64,000 nucleotides of DNA from SKPS01 sp964469215 (GTDB taxonomy: Bacteria > Bacteroidota > Bacteroidia > Bacteroidales > SKPS01), in NCBI GenBank assembly GCA_964469215.1, contig CAYXYB010000002.1:62001-126000 (forward strand), in the 5' to 3' direction. A program made the translations under genes and the position numbers. Below are positions 1-8,605 of this stretch, in pieces. The notes below the pieces were generated by a model that was given only the letters and a program-made list of their open reading frames with translations, had not been told where the DNA came from and made no database searches. The first letter of the stretch is position 1. Every line of letters begins with the position of its first letter.

Positions 1-29
1 TATTTTATGAAGAGTGACGGTTTTTTATT

Positions 30-1175
30 TCACCTCACCCCTATTCCCCTTCTTATCGCCGAGCTTCCAAAGCGGTTACGTATTCTGTCCATTGCCTGGT
101 AAAGGCTTATCATCTCCGGGGTGTCTTCGAAGAGGCTCAGTTGCTGGTTTCCTCCGACAAGCTGGCTGAATTTCACTCCAACAAGGCGTATAAGCATACG
201 CCGCCGGTAGAGGCGGTCGAAGAGCTCGCGAACCACAGGCATCAGCACATGGTCGAAAGAGGTGTAAGGTATCTGCTTCTGCAGGGTGTGGGTGTCGAAA
301 TTTGCATAACGTATTTTTACCGTCACACAACCAGTAAGTTTTTGCCTGTTACGCAACTTAAAGGTAAGCTTTTCGGTCATGGTAACCAGCGACCTGTTCA
401 GAAGTAAAAGGTCTATGGTATCGTCTTCAAAGGTATGTTCAGCGCTCATCGACTTCTGTTCACTGTAAGGTTTCACGGGGGTGTGGTCTATGCCGTTGGC
501 CCGTTTCCATATCACCTCTCCGTTTTTTCCCAGCACCTGCATCATCATCTCACGTGGTATCTCTCTTAATGTGCCAATGGTGATCACACCCATTGAGCGG
601 AGCAATGTATGGTTTTTTTCTCCGATCATAGGCATCCTGCTTATCGGCAGAGGGCCGAGGAACTCCGGCACCAGCAGTGGAGGCACCTCCCTCTCACCAT
701 TGGGCTTCGCTTCACAGGTGGCAATCTTCGATACAGTTTTGTTTACTGACAGCCCAAGTGAAATGGGCAGCCCTGTCTCGCGCATTATCCTCCTGCGAAG
801 CTCCTGCGACCACTTCAGTGAGCCAAAAAACCTGTCCATGCCGGTTATGTCGATGTAGTGTTCATCCACAGAGGCCTTCTCATACAGCGGAGCTGCATCG
901 GCAATTATATCGGTAACCGTGCGGGAATACCTGGAATAAAGGCCCATGTCGCCACGTATAAATATACCGTCTCCACATAACATCCTGGCCATCTTCATAG
1001 GCATGGCCGAATGAACACCAAACCGCCTCGCCTCATAGCTGCATCCGGCAACCACCCCCCGGTCAGACAAACCCCCGATGATCACCGGCACATCGTTGAG
1101 CCGGCTGTTTAACAGCCGTTCCACCGATACAAAGAAGGTGTCTAGGTCCATATGTAAGATGGTTCTTTCTGACAT
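30..1175 (-). CDS. dinB: Y-family DNA polymerase IV (DinB)
   Basis: Translesion DNA polymerase of the Y family, which copies past damaged template bases at low fidelity. The 381 residues open with the catalytic motif HMDLDTFFVSVE (residues 8-19) and continue with SYEARRFGVHSAMP and the second acidic motif SVDEHYIDITG, where the metal-binding Asp/Glu pair is seen. A helix-hairpin-helix thumb region and a little-finger domain follow. Length and motif order are normal for DinB. It starts at an ATG and runs divergently from the S24-family regulator at 1396, with a 220-base shared control region. That arrangement suggests damage-inducible control, which is inference. The last residues end at base 30, so the gene is complete. 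Confidence 0.93.
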   Translation of the reverse strand: MSERTILHMDLDTFFVSVERLLNSRLNDVPVIIGGLSDRGVVAGCSYEARRFGVHSAMPMKMARMLCGDGIFIRGDMGLYSRYSRTVTDIIADAAPLYEKASVDEHYIDITGMDRFFGSLKWSQELRRRIMRETGLPISLGLSVNKTVSKIATCEAKPNGEREVPPLLVPEFLGPLPISRMPMIGEKNHTLLRSMGVITIGTLREIPREMMMQVLGKNGEVIWKRANGIDHTPVKPYSEQKSMSAEHTFEDDTIDLLLLNRSLVTMTEKLTFKLRNRQKLTGCVTVKIRYANFDTHTLQKQIPYTSFDHVLMPVVRELFDRLYRRRMLIRLVGVKFSQLVGGNQQLSLFEDTPEMISLYQAMDRIRNRFGSSAIRRGIGVR

Positions 1176-1182
1176 AATTATT

Positions 1183-1203
1183 AGTCGGCAGTCGGTAGTC
1201 GAT
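1183..1203. repeat. Three tandem copies of a 7-base unit (AGTCGGC/AGTCGGT/AGTCGAT)
   Basis: Three near-identical 7-base units lie just upstream of the dinB start codon. The core GTCGATTA recurs at 1308-1315, between the promoter and the start of the divergent S24 regulator gene. This could be part of an operator or a chance tandem repeat; nothing else supports a function. Confidence 0.5.
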
Positions 1204-1230
1204 TAGATAAACAAACAACAAAGGTTATTT

Positions 1231-1264
1231 TTTAATCATTTTTTTGTCGGTAATTTAATCATTT
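1231..1264. promoter_or_regulatory. Direct repeat TTTAATCATTT, candidate operator
   Basis: Two exact copies of the 11-mer TTTAATCATTT start at 1231 and 1254, 23 bases apart, on either side of the -33 element of the S24 regulator promoter. The placement in the dinB/regulator intergenic region fits a repressor site for the adjacent HTH protein. That role is inferred from position only. Confidence 0.4.
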
Positions 1265-1276
1265 GTATTATCTTTG
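1243..1276 (+). promoter_or_regulatory. Bacteroidota-type promoter for the XRE-S24 regulator
   Basis: A -33 TTTG (1243-1246) and a -7 box TATCTTTG (1269-1276) are separated by 22 bases. They match the TTTG...TAnnTTTG pattern of the Bacteroidota housekeeping sigma factor. A start near 1284 would leave a leader of about 110 bases before the ATG at 1396. Confidence 0.6.
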
Positions 1277-1395
1277 TCAAGTGTTTTTTTAACCGAAAAT
1301 TGATTCCGTCGATTAAACTGTTTTATAACAATATTTTACACTATGGAAAACTACTTATATAGCTTCGAAAAGTCATTAACCATTAACAATTACCC

Positions 1396-2196
1396 ATGTT
1401 TTTCACAAAGAACATCAAGTTCCTGCGAAAGCGCCGCGGACGCACTCAGGACGACGTGGCGTCAGCTTTGAACATGAAACGCCCTACCCTAAGCGGCTAC
1501 GAAAACAATGTGGCTCAGCCCAATATTGAAGCAATGCTTGCCTTTTCGGATTATTTCGGTATTGCCATCGACACCCTTGTCAGGATCAATCTCTCTTCAT
1601 TACAGGAGAGCCAGCTCTCGCAACTCGAACGTGGTTATGATGTGTTTATCACCGGCAGCAAGCTCCGGGTGCTCACATCCACAGTTACTCCCGGGAACGA
1701 AGACAACATAGAACTTGTAAACGGGAAGGCGAGTGCAGGTTACACACGCAGCTATGCAGATCCTGAGTACATAAAGGTGCTGCCCGCTTTTCAGCTGCCT
1801 TTTCTGCCCCGCGACAGGAAGTTCAGAACATTCCAGATAAGCGGTGATTCAATGATGCCTGTTCCTGATGGATCTTATGTTACCGGAGAGTATGTTCAGA
1901 ACTGGAACACCATCCGCGACAACATGCCATATATCGTGCTAACCCTTAACGACGGCATCATGTTCAAGATCGTCGAAAACCTCATTAAAACAGAAGGGAA
2001 GCTGCGCATGATCTCACTGAACAGGATGTATGAACCTTACATCATAGATATTAACCAGGTGCGTGAGGTCTGGAGGTTCGTACACTATATCAGCTCAGAG
2101 ATACCTGAAGAAAACACACTAAGGGATGGCCTTGCCGCCTCTGTTGCTCAACTGAGAAGAGAGGTGAAAGGCATTCAGGCGAAACTGAAACTTTAA
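1396..2196 (+). CDS. XRE-HTH / S24 peptidase-family (LexA/CI-like) transcriptional regulator
   Basis: A repressor built like phage CI or LexA. An N-terminal helix-turn-helix of the XRE type (about residues 5-65, with TQDDVASALNMKRPTLSGYE) is followed by an S24 self-cleavage domain. The expected parts are visible: a candidate Ala114-Gly115 cleavage site in KASAGY, Ser152 in the motif ISGDSMMP, and Lys191 in GIMFKIVENL. The spacings (38 and 39 residues) are close to those of E. coli LexA (35 and 37). The tail (about 240-266) looks helical. The gene is divergent from dinB and sits six bases upstream of the exonuclease/GIY-YIG gene. It is therefore a good candidate for the damage-responsive repressor of this module. 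It is not canonical LexA, since the DNA-binding domain is XRE-type. Confidence 0.88.
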   Translation: MFFTKNIKFLRKRRGRTQDDVASALNMKRPTLSGYENNVAQPNIEAMLAFSDYFGIAIDTLVRINLSSLQESQLSQLERGYDVFITGSKLRVLTSTVTPGNEDNIELVNGKASAGYTRSYADPEYIKVLPAFQLPFLPRDRKFRTFQISGDSMMPVPDGSYVTGEYVQNWNTIRDNMPYIVLTLNDGIMFKIVENLIKTEGKLRMISLNRMYEPYIIDINQVREVWRFVHYISSEIPEENTLRDGLAASVAQLRREVKGIQAKLKL

Positions 2197-2201
2197 AGCC
2201 A

Positions 2202-3554
2202 ATGAATTACGCCATCATCGATATTGAGACCACCGGCCTGAGTCCCGGATATGAAAGGATTACTGAGGTGGCAATCCTGATACACGACGGCAAAAAGGTT
2301 ACTGACAGGTTCATAACACTTGTAAATCCGGAGAAGAGGATACCTTACCGCATCACAGAGCTTACGGGAATTAACAACTCAATGGTAGCACGTGCTCCAA
2401 GGTTTTGTGAGGTTGCCAGAAATATTCTTGAGATAACCGAGGGATGCATCTTCGTGGCTCACAATGCTACATTCGATTACTCTTTCATAAGAGCCGAATA
2501 TGCGAGGCTTGGATACAACTACCAACGACAAACGCTTTGCACAAAGCGTTTAAGCCAGAAGATACTTCCCGGAAGGCGTAGTTACAGCCTGGGCAACCTG
2601 TGTTCTGACCTGAAGATAACAGTTAATAACCGGCACCGTGCATTCGGCGATGCTGAAGCAACTGTAAAACTGTTCGAACATCTGCTGGCCTTCGAAAGCG
2701 CCCCTGAGTCACTCTCCCTCCGGGGAATACGCACCAACATCCCACCTGAAAAACTCAGGTCACTGCCTGAAACGGCTGGCGTTTACTATTTCCACGACGA
2801 GGATGGGAGAATTATATATGTCGGTAAAAGCATCAATATCAGAGAAAGGGTGTTGTCGCATTTTACCAGCAACGCTTCCGGCAGGGAATCTGAAATGCGG
2901 GATCAAACCTATGATGTATCTTTTGAATTATGTGGAAGTGAGTTGATATCCCTGCTACTCGAATCGGAAGAGGTAAAAAACCATTCTCCACGCTTCAACA
3001 GGCTGCTTAGAAGGAAATCTCTGCAATGGGGGTTGTACAGCCATGAGAATGAGAATGGTTATATTTGTCTTTCGATAAAAAAGAATGATGGTAGCTCTGT
3101 ACCACTTACCACTTTCCCGACAAAGAAAAGCGGCGCAGAATTGCTTTTTACACTTGTTCACCTGAACAGGTTATGTCAGAAATTATGCGGCCTTTACAAG
3201 GTCAGAGGGGCTTGTTTTCAATATCAGATCAGGCAGTGCAACGGGGCATGTGCCGGCGAGGAACCCCCTGAAGAGTATAACTCCAGAGTATTGCAGGCAA
3301 TTGAACCCTTCCTGTTTATTCACGAAAGCTTTGTTCTTCTAGATAAAGGGAGAAACTGTGATGAGAAAGCTGTTGTTCTTGTCGAAAACCATCGCTATTG
3401 CGGATATGGCTTTGTTCCGGTTAATGAAGCAGTACTTGATCCACATCATCTTAAAAACTACATCAACATAAAACCGGATCACCGCGACGCACATCAGATA
3501 ATCCGGTCTTACATGAAGCATGACAAGGCTGAGAGGGTGATAAGGATATCTTAA
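2202..3554 (+). CDS. DEDDh exonuclease (Pol III epsilon-like) fused to a GIY-YIG/UvrC-type nuclease domain
   Basis: A two-domain nuclease. Residues 1-165 are a DnaQ-like 3'-5' exonuclease with D7/E9 in IDIETTG, D92 in HNATFDYSF and H145/D150 in RHRAFGDAE, so all five DEDDh residues are present. Residues about 185-275 are a GIY-YIG domain (GVYYF at 193-197, YVGKS at 206-210, with R214 and R216) as in UvrC and Cho. The C-terminal 175 residues contain several Cys residues, for example near CGLYKVRGACF and RQCNGACAG. Such epsilon-Cho fusions are known in actinobacteria and Bacteroidota and are thought to act in excision repair. The gene begins six bases after the S24 regulator and is probably cotranscribed with it. 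Confidence 0.88.
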   Translation: MNYAIIDIETTGLSPGYERITEVAILIHDGKKVTDRFITLVNPEKRIPYRITELTGINNSMVARAPRFCEVARNILEITEGCIFVAHNATFDYSFIRAEYARLGYNYQRQTLCTKRLSQKILPGRRSYSLGNLCSDLKITVNNRHRAFGDAEATVKLFEHLLAFESAPESLSLRGIRTNIPPEKLRSLPETAGVYYFHDEDGRIIYVGKSINIRERVLSHFTSNASGRESEMRDQTYDVSFELCGSELISLLLESEEVKNHSPRFNRLLRRKSLQWGLYSHENENGYICLSIKKNDGSSVPLTTFPTKKSGAELLFTLVHLNRLCQKLCGLYKVRGACFQYQIRQCNGACAGEEPPEEYNSRVLQAIEPFLFIHESFVLLDKGRNCDEKAVVLVENHRYCGYGFVPVNEAVLDPHHLKNYINIKPDHRDAHQIIRSYMKHDKAERVIRIS

Positions 3555-3569
3555 ATATTGTTAATACTC

Positions 3570-3600
3570 TGACAAAATAGTCATACGGTTGTTACTTTTG
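3570..3600 (+). promoter_or_regulatory. -7 box with an upstream inverted repeat before the Zn peptidase gene
   Basis: TACTTTTG (3593-3600) matches the TAnnTTTG -7 element. Just upstream, TGAC-N6-GTCA (3570-3583) is an inverted repeat containing GACAAAAT. The same 8-mer occurs on the minus strand upstream of lon (45153-45160). No TTG is found at the usual -33 distance, so an alternative sigma factor or an activator is possible. Confidence 0.45.
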
Positions 3601-3714
3601 CACCGGGATGCTGTCAAAAATGCAGTAAAAATGTTATGGCAGGCCTTTTGAATGCAACCCATTGAAATTAAGACAATGAAATTGAAACTATAATAACAAT
3701 AAAGGAGATTTAAA

Positions 3715-4395
3715 ATGTACACATACTGGATTATATTCGGAGTTTTCATGCTGTTGAGCTGGATCGTCGGAAATCAGCTCAAGTCAAGGATAAAGAGGTA
3801 TTCACGTATCCCGACGGCATATGGGCAGACCGGCAGTGAGATTGCAGAAAAGATGCTTCGTGAATCAGGTATCTACGATGTAAAGGTCATATCCACCGAT
3901 GGTGAACTTTCAGACCATTACAATCCTGCTAAAAAGACAGTGAACCTGAGCAGGAACATTTACCACGGCAACAGTATTGCTGCAGCAGCGGTTGCAGCGC
4001 ATGAGTGCGGGCATGCCATACAACATGCCAGGGCTTATGCACCCCTGAAATTCAGGTCAGCAATGGTACCGTCGGTTTCATTTGCATCACGCTACGTGCA
4101 GTGGGTGCTTCTTGCAGGAATAATTATGGTAGAAACCTTCCCCGGTTTGCTGCTTGCAGGTATTGTTCTATTTGGGCTAACCACACTCTTCAGCCTGATC
4201 ACACTCCCCGTGGAAATTAATGCCAGCCAGAAAGCATTGGCATGGCTTAACAACAGCGGCATTACCACCTATCAGACACACCCACAGGCACAGGATGCAC
4301 TTAAATGGGCTGCCTATACTTACGTGATTGGTGCCCTTGCATCATTGGCAACACTAATATACTACATTATGATTTTCCTTGGGTCCAGAGACTGA
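3715..4395 (+). CDS. Membrane zinc metallopeptidase, YugP family
   Basis: A predicted membrane-bound metallopeptidase of the YugP/Zn_peptidase_2 family. Residues 1-20 form an N-terminal membrane segment. The zinc motif HECGHAIQH lies at 96-104, inside AAAVAAHECGHAIQHA. Further hydrophobic segments follow at about 124-165 and 205-222. Its 226 residues are the usual length. The family is presumed to act in membrane-protein quality control, like HtpX, though its substrates are not established. A purine-rich ribosome site (aaaggag) precedes the ATG. The gene stands alone, convergent with the next gene. Confidence 0.87.
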   Translation: MYTYWIIFGVFMLLSWIVGNQLKSRIKRYSRIPTAYGQTGSEIAEKMLRESGIYDVKVISTDGELSDHYNPAKKTVNLSRNIYHGNSIAAAAVAAHECGHAIQHARAYAPLKFRSAMVPSVSFASRYVQWVLLAGIIMVETFPGLLLAGIVLFGLTTLFSLITLPVEINASQKALAWLNNSGITTYQTHPQAQDALKWAAYTYVIGALASLATLIYYIMIFLGSRD

Positions 4396-4425
4396 TCAAA
4401 ACTAACTTCATGGTGACTTCAAAAA

Positions 4426-5019
4426 TTATTCATCTTCATTGTAACCTGTGATAACCGGCCTTAATCCATGATTTTCCTCAATCATTCTGAAGAGATGCAC
4501 TACTGCGTTGAAGTCTTCCTTTGATTCAAGAACAAGATTCAACTTATAATTGATACCATTGAACCAGAAATACAGGTAATTACCCGAACCATCATTTGAC
4601 GCGGCAAGGCTCAACAATCCAAAAGCCCTTTTAGATGGAGCTGATTCGCCGCTTACACATTTAAATCTGAATTCGAGGCCTGATATTTCCTCAAAAGGAA
4701 TGATCTCCATCACCCCCCTTTTTTCGATCTTTATCACAGATGGGTTTATCAACACCTGGCCGGCAGGTTTATAATTCCTTATAGAATCGACCCAAAAGGC
4801 AAAAATAAGAAAAGGGAAAAGGAGCAGCAAAAACCAGGGTGAATAACCACCACCACCAGGTTTGCCGAATTTTTCATCAATATAATTCAATATTAAAACC
4901 ACAAAAATAACTGCAACCAAAACAATTATTTTCACGTTGACCCTTTTCTGTTTTGCAAGCACAAATTGCTTTTCCATAGTTTGTTTAATATCGTTATTAG
5001 CCGCATCCACTTCAAACAC
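4426..5019 (-). CDS. Two-TM protein with PH-like C-terminal domain, unknown function
   Basis: I do not recognise a named family. The protein has two hydrophobic segments (about 30-46 and 60-78) separated by a Gly-rich loop (KPGGGG). A cytosolic domain of about 110 residues follows, with a beta-rich pattern (QVLINPSVIKIEKRG, FEEISGLEFRF, YLYFWFNGINYKLNL) resembling bacterial PH-like domains. The Met at residue 15 (MEKQFVLAKQK, base 4977) is an alternative start. It is convergent with the Zn peptidase gene and lies 49 bases downstream of the M23 peptidase gene. Confidence 0.65.
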   Translation of the reverse strand: MFEVDAANNDIKQTMEKQFVLAKQKRVNVKIIVLVAVIFVVLILNYIDEKFGKPGGGGYSPWFLLLLFPFLIFAFWVDSIRNYKPAGQVLINPSVIKIEKRGVMEIIPFEEISGLEFRFKCVSGESAPSKRAFGLLSLAASNDGSGNYLYFWFNGINYKLNLVLESKEDFNAVVHLFRMIEENHGLRPVITGYNEDE

Positions 5020-5068
5020 CCGTTAGGCTTATAATCAAAAAACAAAAATGATAAAAACGGGAATACGG

Positions 5069-5947
5069 TTATCTGACCCGGAGAGTTCTGCCGATCCGCA
5101 GTGTTGTTGTGCGGGAGATGTTGTTAAGCTGGCAGAGTCTGTTAACAGAGGTGCCGTAACGTTTTGCAATCATTGACAAATTATCACCGGATCTAACTTT
5201 GTGGTATTTAGCTATTGCATGAGATGACCCGAAACCGGAATGACTTCCTTTAAAGGACTTAAAATGCTTTGCAGTCAGAAGTAGGGTGTCATTTAAAAGC
5301 CTGTCATTTTCGAAGTCGATTACGAACTCAGGGTTAAAAGGGATACCCAGATACCTTACCTCAAAATGGAGATGGCTGCCATAGGAGCGTCCTGTATTTC
5401 CTCCGCACCCTATAGGATCACCGGCTTTCACCGTCTGGTTGGTGTCTGCAATAATCTTTGAAAAATGACCGTAAAGCGTTTCCAATCCATTGTAGTGACG
5501 TATTACCACGGTATAGCCATAGCCGGAATAGTAAGATGCTATCCTGACTTTACCATCAAATGCAGCTACGACGGTATCGCCCATATTCAGGTTCAAATCA
5601 ATACCACTATGTTGCCTGTATCTTCTGGGGCCAAAACGGGATGTAACCTGGCCTGCAATGGGGGTTACAAATGTTCCTATACCTCTGCCCGTAAGGAGAA
5701 CAATACGAGAAAAGGTTGTGTCATTCAATACTTTTATCAGACTGTCGCGCCATCCATAGCGGATCTGATCCTGCACCCATGTGCCATTGTAAAGTGTGTC
5801 GGCCGGGTGAAATTCATCGAAGGGATCATCAAATTCCAGGTATTCTCCTTCTTCAGGTATTGTTTGGGCAGCAAGTGATGAAAACAAAAAAATTGTTGCA
5901 AATCCTATAACAATGACTACTATAAGCTTAATGAGATTTTTGTTCAC
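5069..5947 (-). CDS. Membrane-anchored M23 peptidase with C-terminal LysM
   Basis: A peptidoglycan hydrolase or a regulator of one. After a short basic N-terminus and one membrane segment comes an M23 (LytM) domain with zinc ligands in QHSGIDL (His, Asp) and SHLHFEVRY (HxH), then GNTGRSYGSHLH. A LysM repeat ends the protein (YHKVRSGDNLSMIAKRYG onward), which would bind glycan strands. All zinc ligands are present, so an active enzyme is likely. I start it at the GTG at 5947, preceded by AGAGG. A longer reading from a TTG at 5980 would overlap the -7 promoter box at 5978-5985, so it cannot be the translated start if that promoter is used. Confidence 0.86.
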   Translation of the reverse strand: MNKNLIKLIVVIVIGFATIFLFSSLAAQTIPEEGEYLEFDDPFDEFHPADTLYNGTWVQDQIRYGWRDSLIKVLNDTTFSRIVLLTGRGIGTFVTPIAGQVTSRFGPRRYRQHSGIDLNLNMGDTVVAAFDGKVRIASYYSGYGYTVVIRHYNGLETLYGHFSKIIADTNQTVKAGDPIGCGGNTGRSYGSHLHFEVRYLGIPFNPEFVIDFENDRLLNDTLLLTAKHFKSFKGSHSGFGSSHAIAKYHKVRSGDNLSMIAKRYGTSVNRLCQLNNISRTTTLRIGRTLRVR

Positions 5948-5977
5948 AATACCTCTTTGCCTTTTTATACGATGCAA

Positions 5978-5985
5978 CAAAAGTA
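5978..5985 (-). promoter_or_regulatory. -7 promoter box for the M23 peptidase gene
   Basis: Read on the minus strand this is TACTTTTG, a match to TAnnTTTG. It places the transcript start near 5970, about 20 bases before the GTG start at 5947, and argues against the upstream TTG at 5980. Confidence 0.5.
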
Positions 5986-6026
5986 ATCATTTGAGTCATA
6001 CGGTGCCATGTTTCTTATATGGCTCA

Positions 6027-8510
6027 TCAGCGGATTATAAGTCTGATTGTTTGGGAATTCTTAACAGACAAGCATTGAATGAAGTAATTACCCGGATCAA
6101 GCTGGCTGGTATCAATTTTCAAAGGCACCCCATCTTCCAGGTTAACATCCTGATTAAGTGCCTCTTCGCCATAAATGTTAAAAATTCTTAATTGTGAGGC
6201 GCCGCTAATTCCTTTTGAAATAATTGTTACTTGTTGTCCGGATATTGCAGGGTTTGGATAAACAGAAATATTACCCAGATCAGACAATTCTTCAACAAAT
6301 TGACAATCGTCAATATAAATCCTCATTGTATCGCTGTTACTGCAACCGAGGGTATCATATACAGTTACAGAGACATCATATTGACCTATTGTTACCTGGT
6401 AAGGCTGAAACATTAATATTGAATCAGTTATCCCATTATACCAGAGATATGAATAAAAGCTTCCACATGAAAAAACAGTGGTAAACTTCTGGCAGATCAT
6501 TGTCAATGTATCTCCGGCAACGTAACCAATGAAAGAAGGGTCAGCAGAGATCTTTGGCACAGGGGCAGGCACAAGGTTAATTGTTACAGTATCAGCCCCG
6601 GAACATCCGCGGTCATTGATGGCAGAGAGCCATAATAGGTTATAACCCGGCATGAGTGTGGTTGCATCTGCTTTCCATGTAGAGACGAATGAACTGTCGT
6701 GCCATTGATAGGAAGAAAATGTCTGTGAAGTTGAAAGGAGTATTATTTGATTGTCGCAAAGCAACTTATCTCCGCCAAGGTCAACAACTACGGGTTGAGT
6801 AATATTAATTGACCTTATTACTGTATCATTGCTCCTGTCAATATCCCACTGATCGTAAAGGTAAACAGTCATCACATAATTGCCTTGCACAGGCCAGGTG
6901 GACAGTCCGGAAACAGTAAGCTGAACTGTATCGAAGGCTGGAATCACCAGAGGTAAGGAGACCTGCCCGTGAGCTACTCCTGAGAGCTTTACAACAATTT
7001 CAAGAGTATCGGCATACAGTGAAGCCAGATTATTTGCCAATGTAAGGCGAAGTTCACCGGACTGCCCTTCACAGAGGGAAAAGAGGGTGTCAATATCCAG
7101 CAACGCCAGGTCATTCACCGAATATTCGTCCGCTCCGATATCAGGGGTGAAGGGATGCCGAAGCTCTCCGTCAATATCGTCATAAACAGGAGTTGCAGAC
7201 GAGATGGTGTAGCTTCCTTTATTATTCATTATGACGGCAGTAGCATGCAGATCGGTATTTGAAACATAGAGAGGATCTGTTGAAATACTGTTTTGATCAA
7301 GAGATGATGCAATCCTGTAAGCATTTAGGTTCGGCTGGCTCCCCGCAGCCTGCCAAAAGCCCAGAAAGGTAGCGGTAACAAAAAGATTATTATAATCGGA
7401 AACGCTTAATGGCTGGCTGGTGCTGGCTGTAACGTATATTGAATAACCACCCCCCGAATTAGCAAGATTGTTGTTCATCAACCAGTTGAAACCGCTGTTG
7501 ATCCCATTTACCTTAAAGGCAGTTGATAATTGTGCTGTATTATATATATGAACACTGTTGAAATAAATGTTACATGATTTTGAATTATCCAGAAGTATCC
7601 CTTCTGCAGCACCGGTTCCACCAATTGAAACGAAATTGTTGGCAATTAGGTTTTCAGGAATTCCGGTTATACTGGCATTATGAACGTAAATTCCTTTGCC
7701 GTTCACAATGGATATTTTATTTTTAAGGATCCGCAGATCATTGTCTGCGAAGAAGGTATATATACCAAATCCGCTGGCAGCAGAGGTGCCTTCAATGGTG
7801 TTTCCGGTAATCTGCGGGCCACCCTGGTACTGAAGGTAAATTCCTCCCTGATACTGGTTTATCATGTGATTATCCGCAACGAAATTACCTTTATCGATAC
7901 AACATGGCAACTGGCTTATTCCTATAAGCCATACACCAAAAGAGCCATTTTCCATTCTATTGCCCTCAACGCGGATATTACTGGTTGAGTTGCTGTTTGC
8001 ACCATAAACCAAAGATTTATAGCTGGCAGCGGTGGTTGCAGTGGTTCCGGTGATGCGGTTATGGAAAAGAGTAATATGGTGTGATCCATTAATAATATCA
8101 ACAACAAGTGAGTAGTCGTATGCACCTGTACGTTCAAAGGTCATGTATCTGAAAGTTGTGAATGAAGCCCCGTTGAACCTGAGTGCATAATTGTTAGCTG
8201 TTGAGGTTGTGGTGGGCCATGATACGGTAACGGAGGTGCTGTCCAGGTTGGCAGACTCGAAAACTATTGTGTTTGTAGAATCTGTGCCCAGAACCGGCCC
8301 TATCTCAACACTTTCGTTGTATACACCCGAAGCGATCGAAAAAACCACAGGGCCTGAAATTCCACTGGTACTAAGAGCGGAGGTGGCGGCACCGATAGTT
8401 GGATAGTTTGCTCCGGCACCACCTATTGTATAGTTACCCGACAAAGGTTGGGGAAAAAGGCTACCGCCAATAGAAATCATAAAAAACATAACTACCACAA
8501 ACCTCATCAT
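6027..8510 (-). CDS. T9SS-exported beta-helix (adhesin-like) protein
   Basis: A large secreted protein. A signal peptide (MMRFVVVMFFMISIGGSLF) is followed by about 430 residues of right-handed parallel beta-helix character, with recurring N-rich turns such as GNRMENG, GNTIEG and LKNKIS. Beta-sandwich domains follow (CARDB/PKD-like: SGELRLTLANN, ADTLEIVVKLSG, VTVYDTLGCSNSD). The C-terminal 75 residues begin ISVYPNPAISG and end QTIRLIIR, a type A T9SS sorting domain, so the protein should be exported by T9SS and probably anchored to the surface. The ATG pair at 8507-8510 directly precedes the signal peptide; the longer reading from 8558 would add 16 hydrophobic residues with no support. Confidence 0.85.
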   Translation of the reverse strand: MMRFVVVMFFMISIGGSLFPQPLSGNYTIGGAGANYPTIGAATSALSTSGISGPVVFSIASGVYNESVEIGPVLGTDSTNTIVFESANLDSTSVTVSWPTTTSTANNYALRFNGASFTTFRYMTFERTGAYDYSLVVDIINGSHHITLFHNRITGTTATTAASYKSLVYGANSNSTSNIRVEGNRMENGSFGVWLIGISQLPCCIDKGNFVADNHMINQYQGGIYLQYQGGPQITGNTIEGTSAASGFGIYTFFADNDLRILKNKISIVNGKGIYVHNASITGIPENLIANNFVSIGGTGAAEGILLDNSKSCNIYFNSVHIYNTAQLSTAFKVNGINSGFNWLMNNNLANSGGGYSIYVTASTSQPLSVSDYNNLFVTATFLGFWQAAGSQPNLNAYRIASSLDQNSISTDPLYVSNTDLHATAVIMNNKGSYTISSATPVYDDIDGELRHPFTPDIGADEYSVNDLALLDIDTLFSLCEGQSGELRLTLANNLASLYADTLEIVVKLSGVAHGQVSLPLVIPAFDTVQLTVSGLSTWPVQGNYVMTVYLYDQWDIDRSNDTVIRSINITQPVVVDLGGDKLLCDNQIILLSTSQTFSSYQWHDSSFVSTWKADATTLMPGYNLLWLSAINDRGCSGADTVTINLVPAPVPKISADPSFIGYVAGDTLTMICQKFTTVFSCGSFYSYLWYNGITDSILMFQPYQVTIGQYDVSVTVYDTLGCSNSDTMRIYIDDCQFVEELSDLGNISVYPNPAISGQQVTIISKGISGASQLRIFNIYGEEALNQDVNLEDGVPLKIDTSQLDPGNYFIQCLSVKNSQTIRLIIR

Positions 8511-8605
8511 ACAGAATATTTTTTTAATTAGAAATTGATCAGAAATAAAAATCAACAATAACTTATATAGAATATCAGGTTAACTTATAATGCGTTGTAA
8601 TCCCA

